The notes beneath the pieces were generated by a model. It did not search any database. It was not told the origin of the DNA and was given only the letters and a program-made list of their open reading frames with translations. Both the position numbers and the translations under genes were made by a program. This document shows, piece after piece, positions 15,945-23,781 of a stretch of DNA of 34,332 bases (its first letter is position 1; each line of letters begins with the position of its first letter). Source of the DNA: Candidatus Nanopelagicales bacterium (GTDB lineage Bacteria; Actinomycetota; Actinomycetes; S36-B12; CAIYMF01); NCBI GenBank assembly GCA_017848795.1, contig JAFIHG010000056.1, forward strand, positions 1 through 34,332, given 5' to 3'.

Positions 15945-16618
15945 TCGGGGAGGACAGCGCGCTGTTCCGCGAGGGTCTCGCTCGGCTGCTGTCGGAGGCC
16001 GGGCACGAGGTCGCCGCGACCGCCCGGGACGCACCGCAGGCCGTACAGGCCGTGCATGACACCGCGCCGGACGTGGTGATCCTCGACGTACGGATGCCCC
16101 CCGACCTGACCGACGACGGGGCGCGGGCCGCGGGCCGGATCCGCGCGGCGTACCCCGCGATGGGGATCGTGATGCTCTCCCAGCACATCGAGACCCGGTA
16201 CGCGCTCGCGCTCATGGCGGGGGGCGGGTTCGGCTACCTGCTCAAGGACCGCGTGCTGGACGTGGAGGACTTCCTCGACGCGCTGGAGCGGGTGCGGGCC
16301 GGCGGGTCCGCGCTCGACCCCGAGGTTGTCGCGCGGCTGGTCGGCTCGCGGCGCGCCGACGAGCGGCTCGCGACGCTCACCCCGCGCGAGCAGGAGGTGC
16401 TCGCGTTGATGGCGGAGGGCCGTACCAACGTCGGCATCGCGCAACGGTTGTGGCTCACCGGCCGTACCGTCGAGACCCACGTCAGCAGCATCATGAACAA
16501 GCTCGCCCTGGAGAGCTCGGACACCGACAACCGCCGCGTCCTCGCCGTCATCGCCTACTTCCACGGAACGGGGTTCTTCACCGGGTCGCCGGACTCGGTG
16601 AAGAACGCCGTTCCGTGA
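15932..16618 (+). CDS. NarL/LuxR-type response regulator with palindrome-encoded tail
   Basis: A 228-residue regulator: receiver domain 1-120 with acidic pair Glu7/Asp8, phosphoacceptor Asp52 (VILDVRMPPD) and Lys105 (LLKDR), then a LuxR-type helix-turn-helix at about 148-208 (LTPREQEVLALMAEGRTNVGIAQRL). Its GTG lies inside the end of the kinase gene (13-base overlap), so the two are coupled. The conserved domain ends at VLAVIAYF (residues 203-210). Residues 211-228 are encoded exactly by a 56-base palindrome whose last bases form the TGA stop, so this tail is probably an acquired extension and not a functional domain. Confidence 0.92.
   Translation: MRVVIGEDSALFREGLARLLSEAGHEVAATARDAPQAVQAVHDTAPDVVILDVRMPPDLTDDGARAAGRIRAAYPAMGIVMLSQHIETRYALALMAGGGFGYLLKDRVLDVEDFLDALERVRAGGSALDPEVVARLVGSRRADERLATLTPREQEVLALMAEGRTNVGIAQRLWLTGRTVETHVSSIMNKLALESSDTDNRRVLAVIAYFHGTGFFTGSPDSVKNAVP
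16562..16617. repeat. 56-bp palindrome that encodes a protein tail
   Basis: Arms beginning CACGGAACGG pair with a mirrored copy; the outer 24 bases match with about two mismatches. It starts at codon 211 of the response regulator and ends within its stop codon. The HIT gene stop is five bases further on, on the other strand. It is therefore placed to serve as a bidirectional terminator, while also being translated. Confidence 0.75.
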
Positions 16619-16622
16619 CCGG

Positions 16623-16964
16623 TCAGCCGGGCGGCCAGGTGAACGGGCGCCCGCCCAGTACGTGGACGTGGACGTGGTCGACGGTCTGGCCGCCGTCGGG
16701 GCCGGTGTTCACCACCAGCCGGTAGCCGGCCTCGACGACGCCTTCCTGTGCCGCGACCGCGGTCGCCGCCGCGAACAGGTCCTCGGCCAGCGCCGGGTCG
16801 TCGGCCATCAGCGTGCCGATGTCGCGATGGTGGTCGCGGGGGATCACCAGTACGTGCGTCGGCGCCTTGGGGGCGATGTCGCGGAACGCGAGCGTCCGGT
16901 CGGTCTCGTGCACGACGGTCGCCGGCACCTCGCCGGCGGCGACCCCGCAGAACAGACAGTCCAT
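16623..16964 (-). CDS. HIT-family histidine triad hydrolase
   Basis: A 113-residue protein of the Hint/HIT family (nucleotide phosphoramidate or dinucleotide hydrolase type). The histidine triad is in DHVHVHVLGG near residues 97-106. The N-terminal CLFCGVAAGEVPA with Cys3 and Cys6 resembles the zinc-binding half-site of the Hint subfamily, although the rest of the site is not evident. Length and motif order are normal. It is convergent with the response regulator and has the perfect palindrome at 16995-17055 upstream. In M. tuberculosis and relatives the HIT gene is near phoH, so the two-component pair between them is likely an insertion. Confidence 0.9.
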   Translation of the reverse strand: MDCLFCGVAAGEVPATVVHETDRTLAFRDIAPKAPTHVLVIPRDHHRDIGTLMADDPALAEDLFAAATAVAAQEGVVEAGYRLVVNTGPDGGQTVDHVHVHVLGGRPFTWPPG

Positions 16965-16994
16965 TCCCGGACCCTAGCCCGCCCCCCACTTCCG

Positions 16995-17055
16995 CGCGTC
17001 CCTGCTCGAAACGTCGTCAACTGCGCGAGTTGACGACGTTTCGAGCAGGGACGCG
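16995..17055 (-). terminator. Perfect 28-bp-arm palindrome downstream of rsmE
   Basis: Two perfectly complementary 28-base arms (16995-17022 and 17028-17055) flank a five-base GC loop. It begins three bases after the rsmE stop codon on the minus strand and precedes the HIT gene. A strong terminator for the hrcA-dnaJ-rsmE run is the simplest reading. The perfection of the arms suggests recent origin or selection to hold pairing. Confidence 0.65.
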
Positions 17056-17057
17056 GG

Positions 17058-17801
17058 TCAGGACCAGCGGCCGCTGGCGGCGAGCACGACCGCGGCGGCG
17101 GCCGTACCGGCCGTGGAGGTACGCAGCACCGAGGAGCCGAGCCGGCAGGACAGCGCGCCGGCGGCCTCGAAGGCCGCCACCTCGGCGTCGGTCAGCCCGC
17201 CCTCCGGGCCGACGATCAGCACCACGTCGCCGCTGGGCGGTACGGCCATCGTCGCCAGCCGCAGCGCGGCCGACTCGTGCAGCACGATCGCCAGGGTCGC
17301 GGTACCCAGCAGCGTGACGATGTCGGGGGCGTCGGCCAGGTCGAGGACCTCGGGCACGTGCGAGCGGCGAGCCTGCTTGGCGGCCTCCCGCGCGGTACGC
17401 CGCCAACGCGCCACGCCCTTGGCGGCCCGCTCACCGCGCCAACGCGCGACGCAGCGCTGCGCCGCCCACGGCACCACCACGTCGACACCGACCTCGGTGA
17501 GCGTCTCCACTGCGAGCTCGCCCCGCTCGCCCTTGGGCACGGCCTGCACGACGACGACCCGCGGCGCCGGCACCGGGTCGTACCCGGCGTCCTCGATCCG
17601 TACCTCGAGCGCGTCCTTGCCGCGTACGGCCGCCACCACCCCGCGTCCGCGCCATCCCGCGCCGTCGACGCACTCCACCGGCTCGCCGACCGCGAGGCGG
17701 CGCACCGTCACCGCGTGCCGGCCCTCGTCACCGGTCACCAGCAGCAGCCCGCCGGCCTCGACCAGCGTGCCGGCCGGTACGAGGAAGACGGGCGCGGTCA
17801 T
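17058..17801 (-). CDS. rsmE: 16S rRNA (uracil-1498-N3)-methyltransferase
   Basis: A 247-residue SPOUT-class methyltransferase acting on 16S rRNA. The N-terminal PUA-like part covers about 1-70 ([19 protein letters not shown]). The knotted C-terminal domain shows [17 protein letters not shown], then [21 protein letters not shown] (about 195-215) and [16 protein letters not shown], the SAM-binding sequences of the family. The ATG overlaps the dnaJ stop codon by four bases. The placement dnaJ-rsmE matches Rv2373c-Rv2372c. Confidence 0.95.
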   Translation of the reverse strand: MTAPVFLVPAGTLVEAGGLLLVTGDEGRHAVTVRRLAVGEPVECVDGAGWRGRGVVAAVRGKDALEVRIEDAGYDPVPAPRVVVVQAVPKGERGELAVETLTEVGVDVVVPWAAQRCVARWRGERAAKGVARWRRTAREAAKQARRSHVPEVLDLADAPDIVTLLGTATLAIVLHESAALRLATMAVPPSGDVVLIVGPEGGLTDAEVAAFEAAGALSCRLGSSVLRTSTAGTAAAAVVLAASGRWS

Positions 17802-18910
17802 CGCCCGGAGAACGCGTCGCGCAACCGGGAGAACAGCCCTTGGTTCTCCTTGCCGACGAGCTCCGGGCGCTCCTCCTCGCGCAGGTCGGCGAGCTCGCGC
17901 AGCAGGGTGCGCTGGCGCTCGTCGAGCCCGGTCGGTACGCGCACGTCGACGTGCACGTGCAGGTCGCCGCGGCCCGAGCCGCGCAGGTGGCGCACTCCCA
18001 GGCCGCGCAGCGTGATGACGTGGCCGGGCTGGGTACCGGCATGCAGCTCGACGGTCTGGGTGCCGTCGAGCGTGGCGAGCTCCACGCTGGTGCCGAGCGC
18101 CGCAGCAGTCATCGGTACGGCCACGGTGCAGTGCAGGTCGTCCCCGTGGCGGGTGAAGATCTCGTGCGGCGCCTCGACGATCTCGACGAACAGGTCGGCC
18201 GCGGGCCCGCCGCCGGGTCCGACCTCGCCCTCCCCGGTGAGCTGGATGCGGGTGCCGGTGTCCACGCCCGGCGGCACCTTCACGGTGAGGGTGCGCCGGG
18301 TGCGCACCCGACCGTCCCCGCTGCACTCCGGGCACGGGTGTGGGATCAGCGAGCCGTAGCCGCCGCACTGGGGGCACGGGCGGGACGTCATGACCTGGCC
18401 GAGGAAGGAGCGCTGCACCGACTGCACCTCGCCGTGCCCGTGGCACATCGTGCACTCGACGACGGTGGTGCCCGGCGCGGTGCCCGTCCCCGTACAGGTG
18501 CCGCACACCACAGCGGTGTCCACGGTGATGTCCCGGTCGGCGCCGAAGGTCGACTCCTCCAGGTTCACCGTCAGCCGGATCAGCGCGTCCTGACCGCGCC
18601 GCACGCGCGAGCGCGGCCCGCGGCTCTGCGGGCCGAAGAACGCGTCCATGATGTCGCCGAAGCCGAACGCGCCGGCGCCGAAGCCGTTGCCGCCGCGCGG
18701 GTCACCGCCCAGGTCGTACATCTGGCGCTTCTCCGGGTCGGAGAGCACCTCGTACGCCGCCGTGACCGCCTTGAACCGGTCCTGCGTCTGCTGGTCCGGG
18801 TTCACGTCCGGGTGCAGCTGGCGGGCCAGCTTGCGGTAGGCGCGCTTGATCTCCTCGGGGGTCGCGTCGCGCGCGACCCCGAGGACCTCGTAGTAGTCGG
18901 GTGTTGCCAC
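17798..18910 (-). CDS. dnaJ: Chaperone DnaJ (second actinobacterial type)
   Basis: A 370-residue type I J-protein, the partner of DnaK in the cytoplasm. The J-domain (about 1-70) contains HPD at 33-35. A short Gly/Phe region ([19 protein letters not shown]) follows. Four CxxCxGxG zinc-finger repeats begin [24 protein letters not shown] and CPECSGDG. The C-terminal client-binding domains end in [10 protein letters not shown] and a tail with an [11 protein letters not shown] ending. The short Gly/Phe segment and link to hrcA mark it as the DnaJ2 type. The start is GTG, 43 bases after the hrcA stop codon, so it is probably under HrcA/CIRCE control. Confidence 0.96.
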   Translation of the reverse strand: MATPDYYEVLGVARDATPEEIKRAYRKLARQLHPDVNPDQQTQDRFKAVTAAYEVLSDPEKRQMYDLGGDPRGGNGFGAGAFGFGDIMDAFFGPQSRGPRSRVRRGQDALIRLTVNLEESTFGADRDITVDTAVVCGTCTGTGTAPGTTVVECTMCHGHGEVQSVQRSFLGQVMTSRPCPQCGGYGSLIPHPCPECSGDGRVRTRRTLTVKVPPGVDTGTRIQLTGEGEVGPGGGPAADLFVEIVEAPHEIFTRHGDDLHCTVAVPMTAAALGTSVELATLDGTQTVELHAGTQPGHVITLRGLGVRHLRGSGRGDLHVHVDVRVPTGLDERQRTLLRELADLREEERPELVGKENQGLFSRLRDAFSGR

Positions 18911-18953
18911 GTTCCCAGCTGTTCCTAGCTTCTCGTGAGCGCGTGAGGTCTCG

Positions 18954-19991
18954 TCACTGGTCGGCGAGCATCCGCCCCAGGTAGCGCGCGACCGCGCGTA
19001 CCGAGGACATCGTGCCCGGGTAGTCCATGCGGGTCGGCCCCACGACGCCGAGTCGGGCCATCGCACGCGAGCCTCGACCGTACGCCAGCGACACCACCGA
19101 CGTCGATCCGAGGCCCTCCAGCTCGTTCTCCCGGCCGATGCGCACCGTCGGGAGGTCGGCGTCCAGGTCGGCGGAGACCTCTCCGAGCAGGCGCAGCAGG
19201 ACCATCTGCTCCTCGAGCGCCTCGAGTACCGGCCGGAAGCTGCCCGCGAAGTCGGCGGGTACGGCCGCCAGGTTCGCCGCCCCGGCGAGCACGACCCGCT
19301 CGTCGTGGCGTTCCACGAGGGTCTCGAGCAGCGTCGCGGCGATCGTGGCGACGACGGCCCGCTCGTCCGGGTCGAACGCGGCGGTGAGGTCCTCCAGCGC
19401 GGCTGCCACGTCCGGCAGCGCGACCCCGGTGACCCGCACCCCGAGCTGGTCGCGGATCCGGGCGAGGAACGCATCGCCCGCCGCGCGGGGCAGCTCGACG
19501 ACCCGCTGCTCCACCCGGCCGGTGTCCGCGATCAGCACCAGCAGCACCCGGCTGGGGGTGAGCGTGACCAGCTCGACGTGCCGGACGGTCGAGCGCGCGA
19601 GCGAGGGGTACTGCACGAGCGCGACCTGCCGGGTCAGCTGGGCGAGCAGTCGCACGGTACGGGTCATCACGTCGTCGAGGTCGACGGCGCCGTCCAGGAA
19701 GCTCGCGATGGCCGCCCGCTCCGGCGCCGAGAGCGGCTTGACCTCCGAGAGCTTGTCGACGAACAGCCGGTACCCGCGGTCGGTGGGCACCCGCCCCGCG
19801 CTGGTGTGCGGCGCGGTGATCAGGCCCTCCTCCTCGAGCGCGGCCATGTCGTTGCGGATCGTCGCGGGCGACACCCCGAGCCCGTGCCGTTCGGCGAGGG
19901 CGCGGGAGCCGACCGGTTCGTTCGTCGCGACGTAGTCCTCCACGATGGCGCGCAGTACGGCGAGCCTGCGGTCCTCGGCCACCACCGGCAT
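18954..19991 (-). CDS. hrcA: Heat-inducible transcription repressor HrcA
   Basis: A 345-residue repressor that binds CIRCE operators and is kept active by GroEL. An N-terminal winged helix (1-80, [36 protein letters not shown]) is followed by the GAF-like inserted domain and the C-terminal dimer region ending [12 protein letters not shown]. The length is typical. ATG at 19991 has GGAGGG immediately upstream, unusually close; a GTG a few codons downstream is possible. A CIRCE element lies 35 bases upstream, so the gene is autoregulated and dnaJ and rsmE follow in the same transcript. Confidence 0.96.
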   Translation of the reverse strand: MPVVAEDRRLAVLRAIVEDYVATNEPVGSRALAERHGLGVSPATIRNDMAALEEEGLITAPHTSAGRVPTDRGYRLFVDKLSEVKPLSAPERAAIASFLDGAVDLDDVMTRTVRLLAQLTRQVALVQYPSLARSTVRHVELVTLTPSRVLLVLIADTGRVEQRVVELPRAAGDAFLARIRDQLGVRVTGVALPDVAAALEDLTAAFDPDERAVVATIAATLLETLVERHDERVVLAGAANLAAVPADFAGSFRPVLEALEEQMVLLRLLGEVSADLDADLPTVRIGRENELEGLGSTSVVSLAYGRGSRAMARLGVVGPTRMDYPGTMSSVRAVARYLGRMLADQ

Positions 19992-20025
19992 CCCTCCGTT
20001 CCGTGCGCACCGGGGTCACCGTTCG

Positions 20026-20052
20026 CTGGCACTCCGGGACCCCGAGTGCCAG
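20026..20052 (-). promoter_or_regulatory. CIRCE operator for hrcA-dnaJ
   Basis: CTGGCACTC (20026-20034), nine bases, GAGTGCCAG (20044-20052): the standard 9-9-9 CIRCE layout with perfectly complementary arms. The outer bases depart from the usual TTAGCACTC/GAGTGCTAA. On the minus strand TAGACT (20056-20051) overlaps the upstream arm and suits a -10 box, so HrcA binding would block RNA polymerase directly. Confidence 0.9.
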
Positions 20053-20213
20053 TCTACGGCGCTGCACGGCGCGTGCGGGCCGTTCCGCGTGCGGCGGGTG
20101 CAGCGCCGCCCTCCGGTGGAACAGCGGCCCAGATCCCACACCTGTGCGACGCCGTTCGCTACGGTGTCCAACTGCACACCCGTGCGCCCGACGTCACGCA
20201 GCCGAGGAGCACC

Positions 20214-21065
20214 ATGTCGGACATCAACCCTCCGCCCACCGGCGAGCCCGCGGACAGCTCGCCGCCGCACGGCGGCGGACAGGTGCCGCCTCCCCCGCCG
20301 CCCGGAGGCGGCGGCGCACCGCCGCCTCCCCCGCCCCCTCCACCGCCGGCACACGCCGCCGCCGGCGGCGGGGTCGACATCGGCGCCGCCTTCAGCTGGG
20401 CGATCTCCAAGTTCGGTCAGTACGCAGCGGTGCTGATCGGCCTGGCCGCGATCGTCTTCGCGATCCGGCTGGTCCAGTCGATCGTAAGCAACATCATCTT
20501 CAACCGCCTCAACGACTGCTCGAACCCGACGGTCACCGTCACCGACAGCACCATCGCGCTCGGCAACTGCGGGATCGGCCTCGGCACCTCGATCGCCGTG
20601 AACGTGGTGCTCGGGATCATCTTCGGGATCCTCGTCGCGCTGGTGACGATCGGGATCTACCGGGCCGCGCTGAAGACGACGCAGGGCGAGGCGCCGCGCT
20701 TCGAGCACCTGACCACCAGCGAGAACCTGGTGCCGTACATCCTCGTCGCGATCGTCTACTTCGTGCTGAGCCTGGTCGGGTTCGCGCTGTGCATCCTGCC
20801 CGGTCTGGTCGTCATCTTCCTGTTCCAGTTCGCGCCGTTCTTCGCCCTGGACCGGGGTGAGGGGGTCGGCACCGCCCTGGGCAACAGCTACCGCGCGGTG
20901 ACCCAGAACTTCCTGCCGGTGCTGCTGCTGGCGATCATCAACATCGTCATCGCCTTCCTGTCCGGCATCCTCTGGGGCATCCTGACGCTGGTGCTGCTGC
21001 CCTTCGGTGCGCTGCTCACCGCGAACGTCTACCGCCAGGTCAACCGCGAGCCCGTCGCGCCCTGA
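20214..21065 (+). CDS. Polyproline-rich multi-pass membrane protein
   Basis: A 283-residue protein of unknown function. The N-terminus (1-53) is cytosolic and low complexity, with proline runs at 25-30 (six) and 36-45 (ten) separated by glycines. Hydrophobic helices lie at about 71-91, 125-150, 172-205 and 232-272. The pattern of paired long helices, the FALDRGEGVGTALGNSYRAVTQNF loop and a C-terminal NVYRQV resembles YciC/DUF975-type membrane proteins; this is a resemblance only. ATG has GAGGAG at 20204-20209. A TACGGT at 20160-20165 may be its -10 box. The next gene has a similar proline-rich N-terminus and lies 32 bases downstream. Confidence 0.88.
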   Translation: MSDINPPPTGEPADSSPPHGGGQVPPPPPPGGGGAPPPPPPPPPPAHAAAGGGVDIGAAFSWAISKFGQYAAVLIGLAAIVFAIRLVQSIVSNIIFNRLNDCSNPTVTVTDSTIALGNCGIGLGTSIAVNVVLGIIFGILVALVTIGIYRAALKTTQGEAPRFEHLTTSENLVPYILVAIVYFVLSLVGFALCILPGLVVIFLFQFAPFFALDRGEGVGTALGNSYRAVTQNFLPVLLLAIINIVIAFLSGILWGILTLVLLPFGALLTANVYRQVNREPVAP

Positions 21066-21097
21066 GGACCATCGACCACCGAGCCAAGGAGATCCCC

Positions 21098-21526
21098 ATG
21101 TCGGAACCCACGACCCCCCCGCCGCCGCCGGAGCCCAGCGGCTACTCCCCGCCCCCGCCGCCGCCCGGTGCTGCCGCGCCGGCGGGCGGTGGTGAGCTGC
21201 CGCTCTCGCAGTCCGACGAGCGGATGTGGGCGATGCTCGCCCACCTCGGCGGCATCATCATCGGCTTCCTGTCCGGGCTGATCGTGATGCTCGTGTTCGG
21301 CAAGCGCTCCGAGTTCACCAACGACCAGTCCAAGGAAGCGCTGAACTTCCAGATCACGCTGATCATCGGCTACGTCATCAGCTTCGTGCTGTGGATCGTG
21401 ATCATCGGGATCCTGCTGACGATCGCGCTGTCGATCATCAACATCGTGTTCTGCATCCTGGCCGGCATCGCGGCGAACAAGGGCGAGACCTACCGCTACC
21501 CGTTCGCCATCCGTCTGGTGAAGTAG
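21098..21526 (+). CDS. DUF4870-family small membrane protein
   Basis: A 142-residue protein with a Pro-rich cytosolic N-terminus (5 prolines at 7-11 and 6 at 18-23), then the DUF4870 core: DERMWAMLAHLGGIIIGFLSG (40-60), FTNDQSKEALNFQITLIIGY (about 74-93) and a final pair of helices. Three transmembrane segments are visible. Members are distantly related to Tic20-like proteins and have no assigned role. A strong Shine-Dalgarno sequence AAGGAG at 21086-21091 precedes the ATG by six bases. It is the second gene of a two-gene unit that ends at the perfect terminator at 21552-21585. Confidence 0.92.
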   Translation: MSEPTTPPPPPEPSGYSPPPPPPGAAAPAGGGELPLSQSDERMWAMLAHLGGIIIGFLSGLIVMLVFGKRSEFTNDQSKEALNFQITLIIGYVISFVLWIVIIGILLTIALSIINIVFCILAGIAANKGETYRYPFAIRLVK

Positions 21527-21551
21527 CGGCTCGCAGCCGTAGCGCACCTCC

Positions 21552-21585
21552 CGAGGGCCCCCACGTCACGACGTGGGGGCCCTCG
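21552..21585 (+). terminator. Strong hairpin terminator
   Basis: Fifteen-base perfectly complementary arms (21552-21566 and 21571-21585) with a four-base loop, 26 bases after the DUF4870 stop codon and before the stop of hemW on the other strand. A short pyrimidine stretch (TTCTTCCC) follows on the plus strand. It is placed to terminate both convergent units. Confidence 0.85.
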
Positions 21586-21677
21586 CACGTTCTTCCCAAA
21601 GGGGCGATCAACGCAGTTCGACTACGCGCTGCGACCCGAGCCAGCGATCTTGTGGCGGTCGGTACGCGTGGCGGCAC

Positions 21678-22901
21678 TCAGTCGACGGCGTCGCGGGTCA
21701 CCGCATCGGCGAGCAGCCGCCCGCGCAGCGTGAGGGCCACCCGGTCAACACCCGCCGGTACGGCAAGCCCGCGCGCCACGGCGTCGTCCAGCGCCACCCT
21801 CCCGGCGGGGCGCAGCAGGCCCCGCGGCACGCCGTCGGCCAGCCGCAGCCGGAGCATCACGTCCTCGACCCGCCGCTGCTCGGCGCTGAGCACCTCGCGG
21901 GCCTGGGCAGGGCTGGCCCCTGCCGCGAGCCGCTGGCCGTACGCCGCCGGGTGCCGCACGTTCCACCAGCGCACCCCGCCGACGTGCGAGTGCGCCCCCG
22001 GTCCGATGCCCCACCAGTCAGCGCTGTGCCAGTAGGCCAGGTTGTGCCGGCACGCCCCGCCCGGCCGGGCCCAGTTGCTGACCTCGTACCAGTCGTAGCC
22101 GGCGGCGGTCAGCGCCGCCTCCGCCTGCAGGTAGCGGTCGGCCGCGACGTCGTCGTCCGGTGGCGCGAGCTCGCCGCGCCGGATCCGCGCCGCGAGCCGG
22201 GTGCCCTCCTCGACGATGAGCGCGTACGCCGAGACGTGGTCGACGCCGCTGCCCACCGCGTCGGCGAGCGAGGCCGCGAAGTCGACCTCGCGCTCGCCCG
22301 GCGTGCCGTAGATGAGGTCGAGGCTCACGTGCGCGAACCCGGCGGCGCGGGCCTCGCCGACCGCGGCGAGCGCCCGTCCCGGGGTGTGGGTGCGCTCGAG
22401 CACGGCGAGCACGTGCGGGGCGCTGCTCTGCATCCCGAACGAGATCCGGGTGAAGCCGGCCTCCCGCAGCGCTGCCAGCGCGGCCGGGTCGACCGAGTCC
22501 GGGTTCGCCTCGGTCGTCACCTCGGCGCCCGGGGCGAGGCCGAACTCCTCGCGTACGGCCGCCAGCATCGCCGCCAGGTCGGCGGCCGGCAGCAGCGTCG
22601 GCGTGCCACCGCCGACGAACACCGTGCGCACCGGCAGATCCACCGCGCCGAGCACCCGCCGGGCGAACCGGATCTCGGCGACCGCCTGCGCCGCGTACGA
22701 CGCCTGGCTCGCCCCGCCGCCCAGCTCGGTCGCGGTATAGGTGTTGAAGTCGCAGTAGCCGCACCGGGTACGGCAGTACGGCACGTGCAGGTACATCGAG
22801 AAGGGCCGCTCACCCACCGCCGTACCCTCGGGCAGCGAGCCGTCGGCAGGGACCGGCTCGCCGGCGGGCGGGGTCGACGGCACGCCCCCAGTCTGGCTCA
22901 C
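21678..22901 (-). CDS. hemW: Radical SAM heme chaperone HemW
   Basis: A 407-residue radical SAM protein with the cluster motif CRTRCGYC giving Cys43, Cys47 and Cys50, followed by the family sequences FVGGGTPTLLP, EANPDSVD, RISFGMQSSAPHVL and DLIYGTPGE. The C-terminal HemN domain is present. HemW is preferred over coproporphyrinogen dehydrogenase HemN because the arrangement and length (about 400) match the HemW group. It transfers heme to acceptor proteins. GTG at 22901 was chosen; TTG at 22907 is in frame and possible. No Shine-Dalgarno sequence is seen. In many actinobacteria hemW lies near hrcA. Confidence 0.9.
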   Translation of the reverse strand: MSQTGGVPSTPPAGEPVPADGSLPEGTAVGERPFSMYLHVPYCRTRCGYCDFNTYTATELGGGASQASYAAQAVAEIRFARRVLGAVDLPVRTVFVGGGTPTLLPAADLAAMLAAVREEFGLAPGAEVTTEANPDSVDPAALAALREAGFTRISFGMQSSAPHVLAVLERTHTPGRALAAVGEARAAGFAHVSLDLIYGTPGEREVDFAASLADAVGSGVDHVSAYALIVEEGTRLAARIRRGELAPPDDDVAADRYLQAEAALTAAGYDWYEVSNWARPGGACRHNLAYWHSADWWGIGPGAHSHVGGVRWWNVRHPAAYGQRLAAGASPAQAREVLSAEQRRVEDVMLRLRLADGVPRGLLRPAGRVALDDAVARGLAVPAGVDRVALTLRGRLLADAVTRDAVD

Positions 22902-22912
22902 CGCCAACGGCC

Positions 22913-22983
22913 GACGTCACTGCGCTGGTGGCTGTTTACCCGCCACCAACAGGGCCGTATCCCACCACCAGGACAGTGACGCC
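22913..22983. repeat. 71-bp palindromic element, copy 2
   Basis: Same length and end sequences as 10460-10530. The first 19 bases and reverse complement of the last 19 match at 16 positions; the centre is diverged. It fills most of the 100-base gap between divergent hemW and the HipA-like gene, and ends seven bases before the -10 box of the latter. A terminator role is unlikely here because no gene ends at it. It could influence either promoter. Confidence 0.75.
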
Positions 22984-22989
22984 GGTGAG

Positions 22990-22995
22990 TACGGT
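22990..22995 (+). promoter_or_regulatory. -10 box for the HipA-like gene
   Basis: TACGGT matches TANNNT and lies exactly at -12 to -7 if transcription starts at the ATG (23002). No ribosome binding site is present, so a leaderless message is likely. Confidence 0.5.
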
Positions 22996-23001
22996 GCGCG
23001 C

Positions 23002-23781
23002 ATGGCGTTGCGCACCGTGACCGCGATGCGGTACGTGCTGCCGCTGCGCGAGGGCGGGTCGCTGCCGGGACTGGTCGAGGCGGACGACCTCGGGACGTAC
23101 GTGGTGAAGTTCCGCGGCGCCGGGCAGGGCCGCAAGGCGCTGGTGGCCGAGGTGATCACCGGCGAGCTGGGACGGCGTCTCGGGCTGCCGGTACCGGAGA
23201 TCGTCGTGGTGCGACTCGACGAACGGATGGCCAACGCCGAGCCGGACCAGGAGGTGCAGGACCTGCTGCGCGCCAGCGCCGGGGACAACCTCGGCATGGA
23301 CTTCCTGCCCGGTTCGCTCGGGCTGGAGGTGCCGGACGGCATCGTCGACGCCGAGCTCGCCGCCCGCATCGTGTGGTTCGACGCGCTCACCCAGAACGTC
23401 GACCGTTCCTGGCGCAACCCGAACCTGCTGGTGTGGCACGGCCAGGTCTGGCTGATCGACCACGGCGCCAGCCTCTACTTCCACCACAGCTGGGGACCGC
23501 CGGAGCTCGCCGCCGGCAAGCCGTACCCCAACCCGGGCGAGCACGTCCTGCTCGGCGTCGCGGGCGACCTGCAGACGGCCCACGCTGCGCTGGCGCCGCT
23601 GGTCACCACGGCGCTGCTGGACGAGGTGACCCGGCTGGTGCCGGACGAGTGGCTCACCGACGACGTCCTCCCCGACCCCGGGACGGCACGCCAGGCGTAC
23701 GTCGACGTGCTCGCCGACCGGGTGCGGCGACCGCAGGACTGGCTCGACGCGGTGGAGGTGGCCCGTGCCGCAGCCGTATGA
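23002..23781 (+). CDS. HipA-like kinase-fold protein
   Basis: A 259-residue protein with the HipA kinase core but without the usual HipA N-terminal domain, and with no HipB gene beside it. Kinase positions look intact: Lys36 (YVVKFRG), Glu50 (VAEVITG), catalytic Asp134 (QNVDRSWRNPNLL), Asn141, and metal-binding Asp153 (WLIDHGASLYFHH). It resembles the HipA_2 group often found with DUF3037 proteins. The substrate of this group is not known to me; classical HipA phosphorylates glutamyl-tRNA synthetase. It overlaps the next gene by 17 bases, so the two are coupled, and it appears leaderless. Confidence 0.85.
   Translation: MALRTVTAMRYVLPLREGGSLPGLVEADDLGTYVVKFRGAGQGRKALVAEVITGELGRRLGLPVPEIVVVRLDERMANAEPDQEVQDLLRASAGDNLGMDFLPGSLGLEVPDGIVDAELAARIVWFDALTQNVDRSWRNPNLLVWHGQVWLIDHGASLYFHHSWGPPELAAGKPYPNPGEHVLLGVAGDLQTAHAALAPLVTTALLDEVTRLVPDEWLTDDVLPDPGTARQAYVDVLADRVRRPQDWLDAVEVARAAAV

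Noticed and set aside
20159-20410. Minus-strand open frame rich in glycine, opposite the polyproline head
   Set aside because: It is the complement of the proline codons. The plus-strand frame has a ribosome binding site and membrane helices.
21678-22901. Assignment as oxygen-independent coproporphyrinogen dehydrogenase HemN
   Set aside because: Length and local sequence order fit the HemW group better, which transfers heme rather than oxidising the porphyrinogen.
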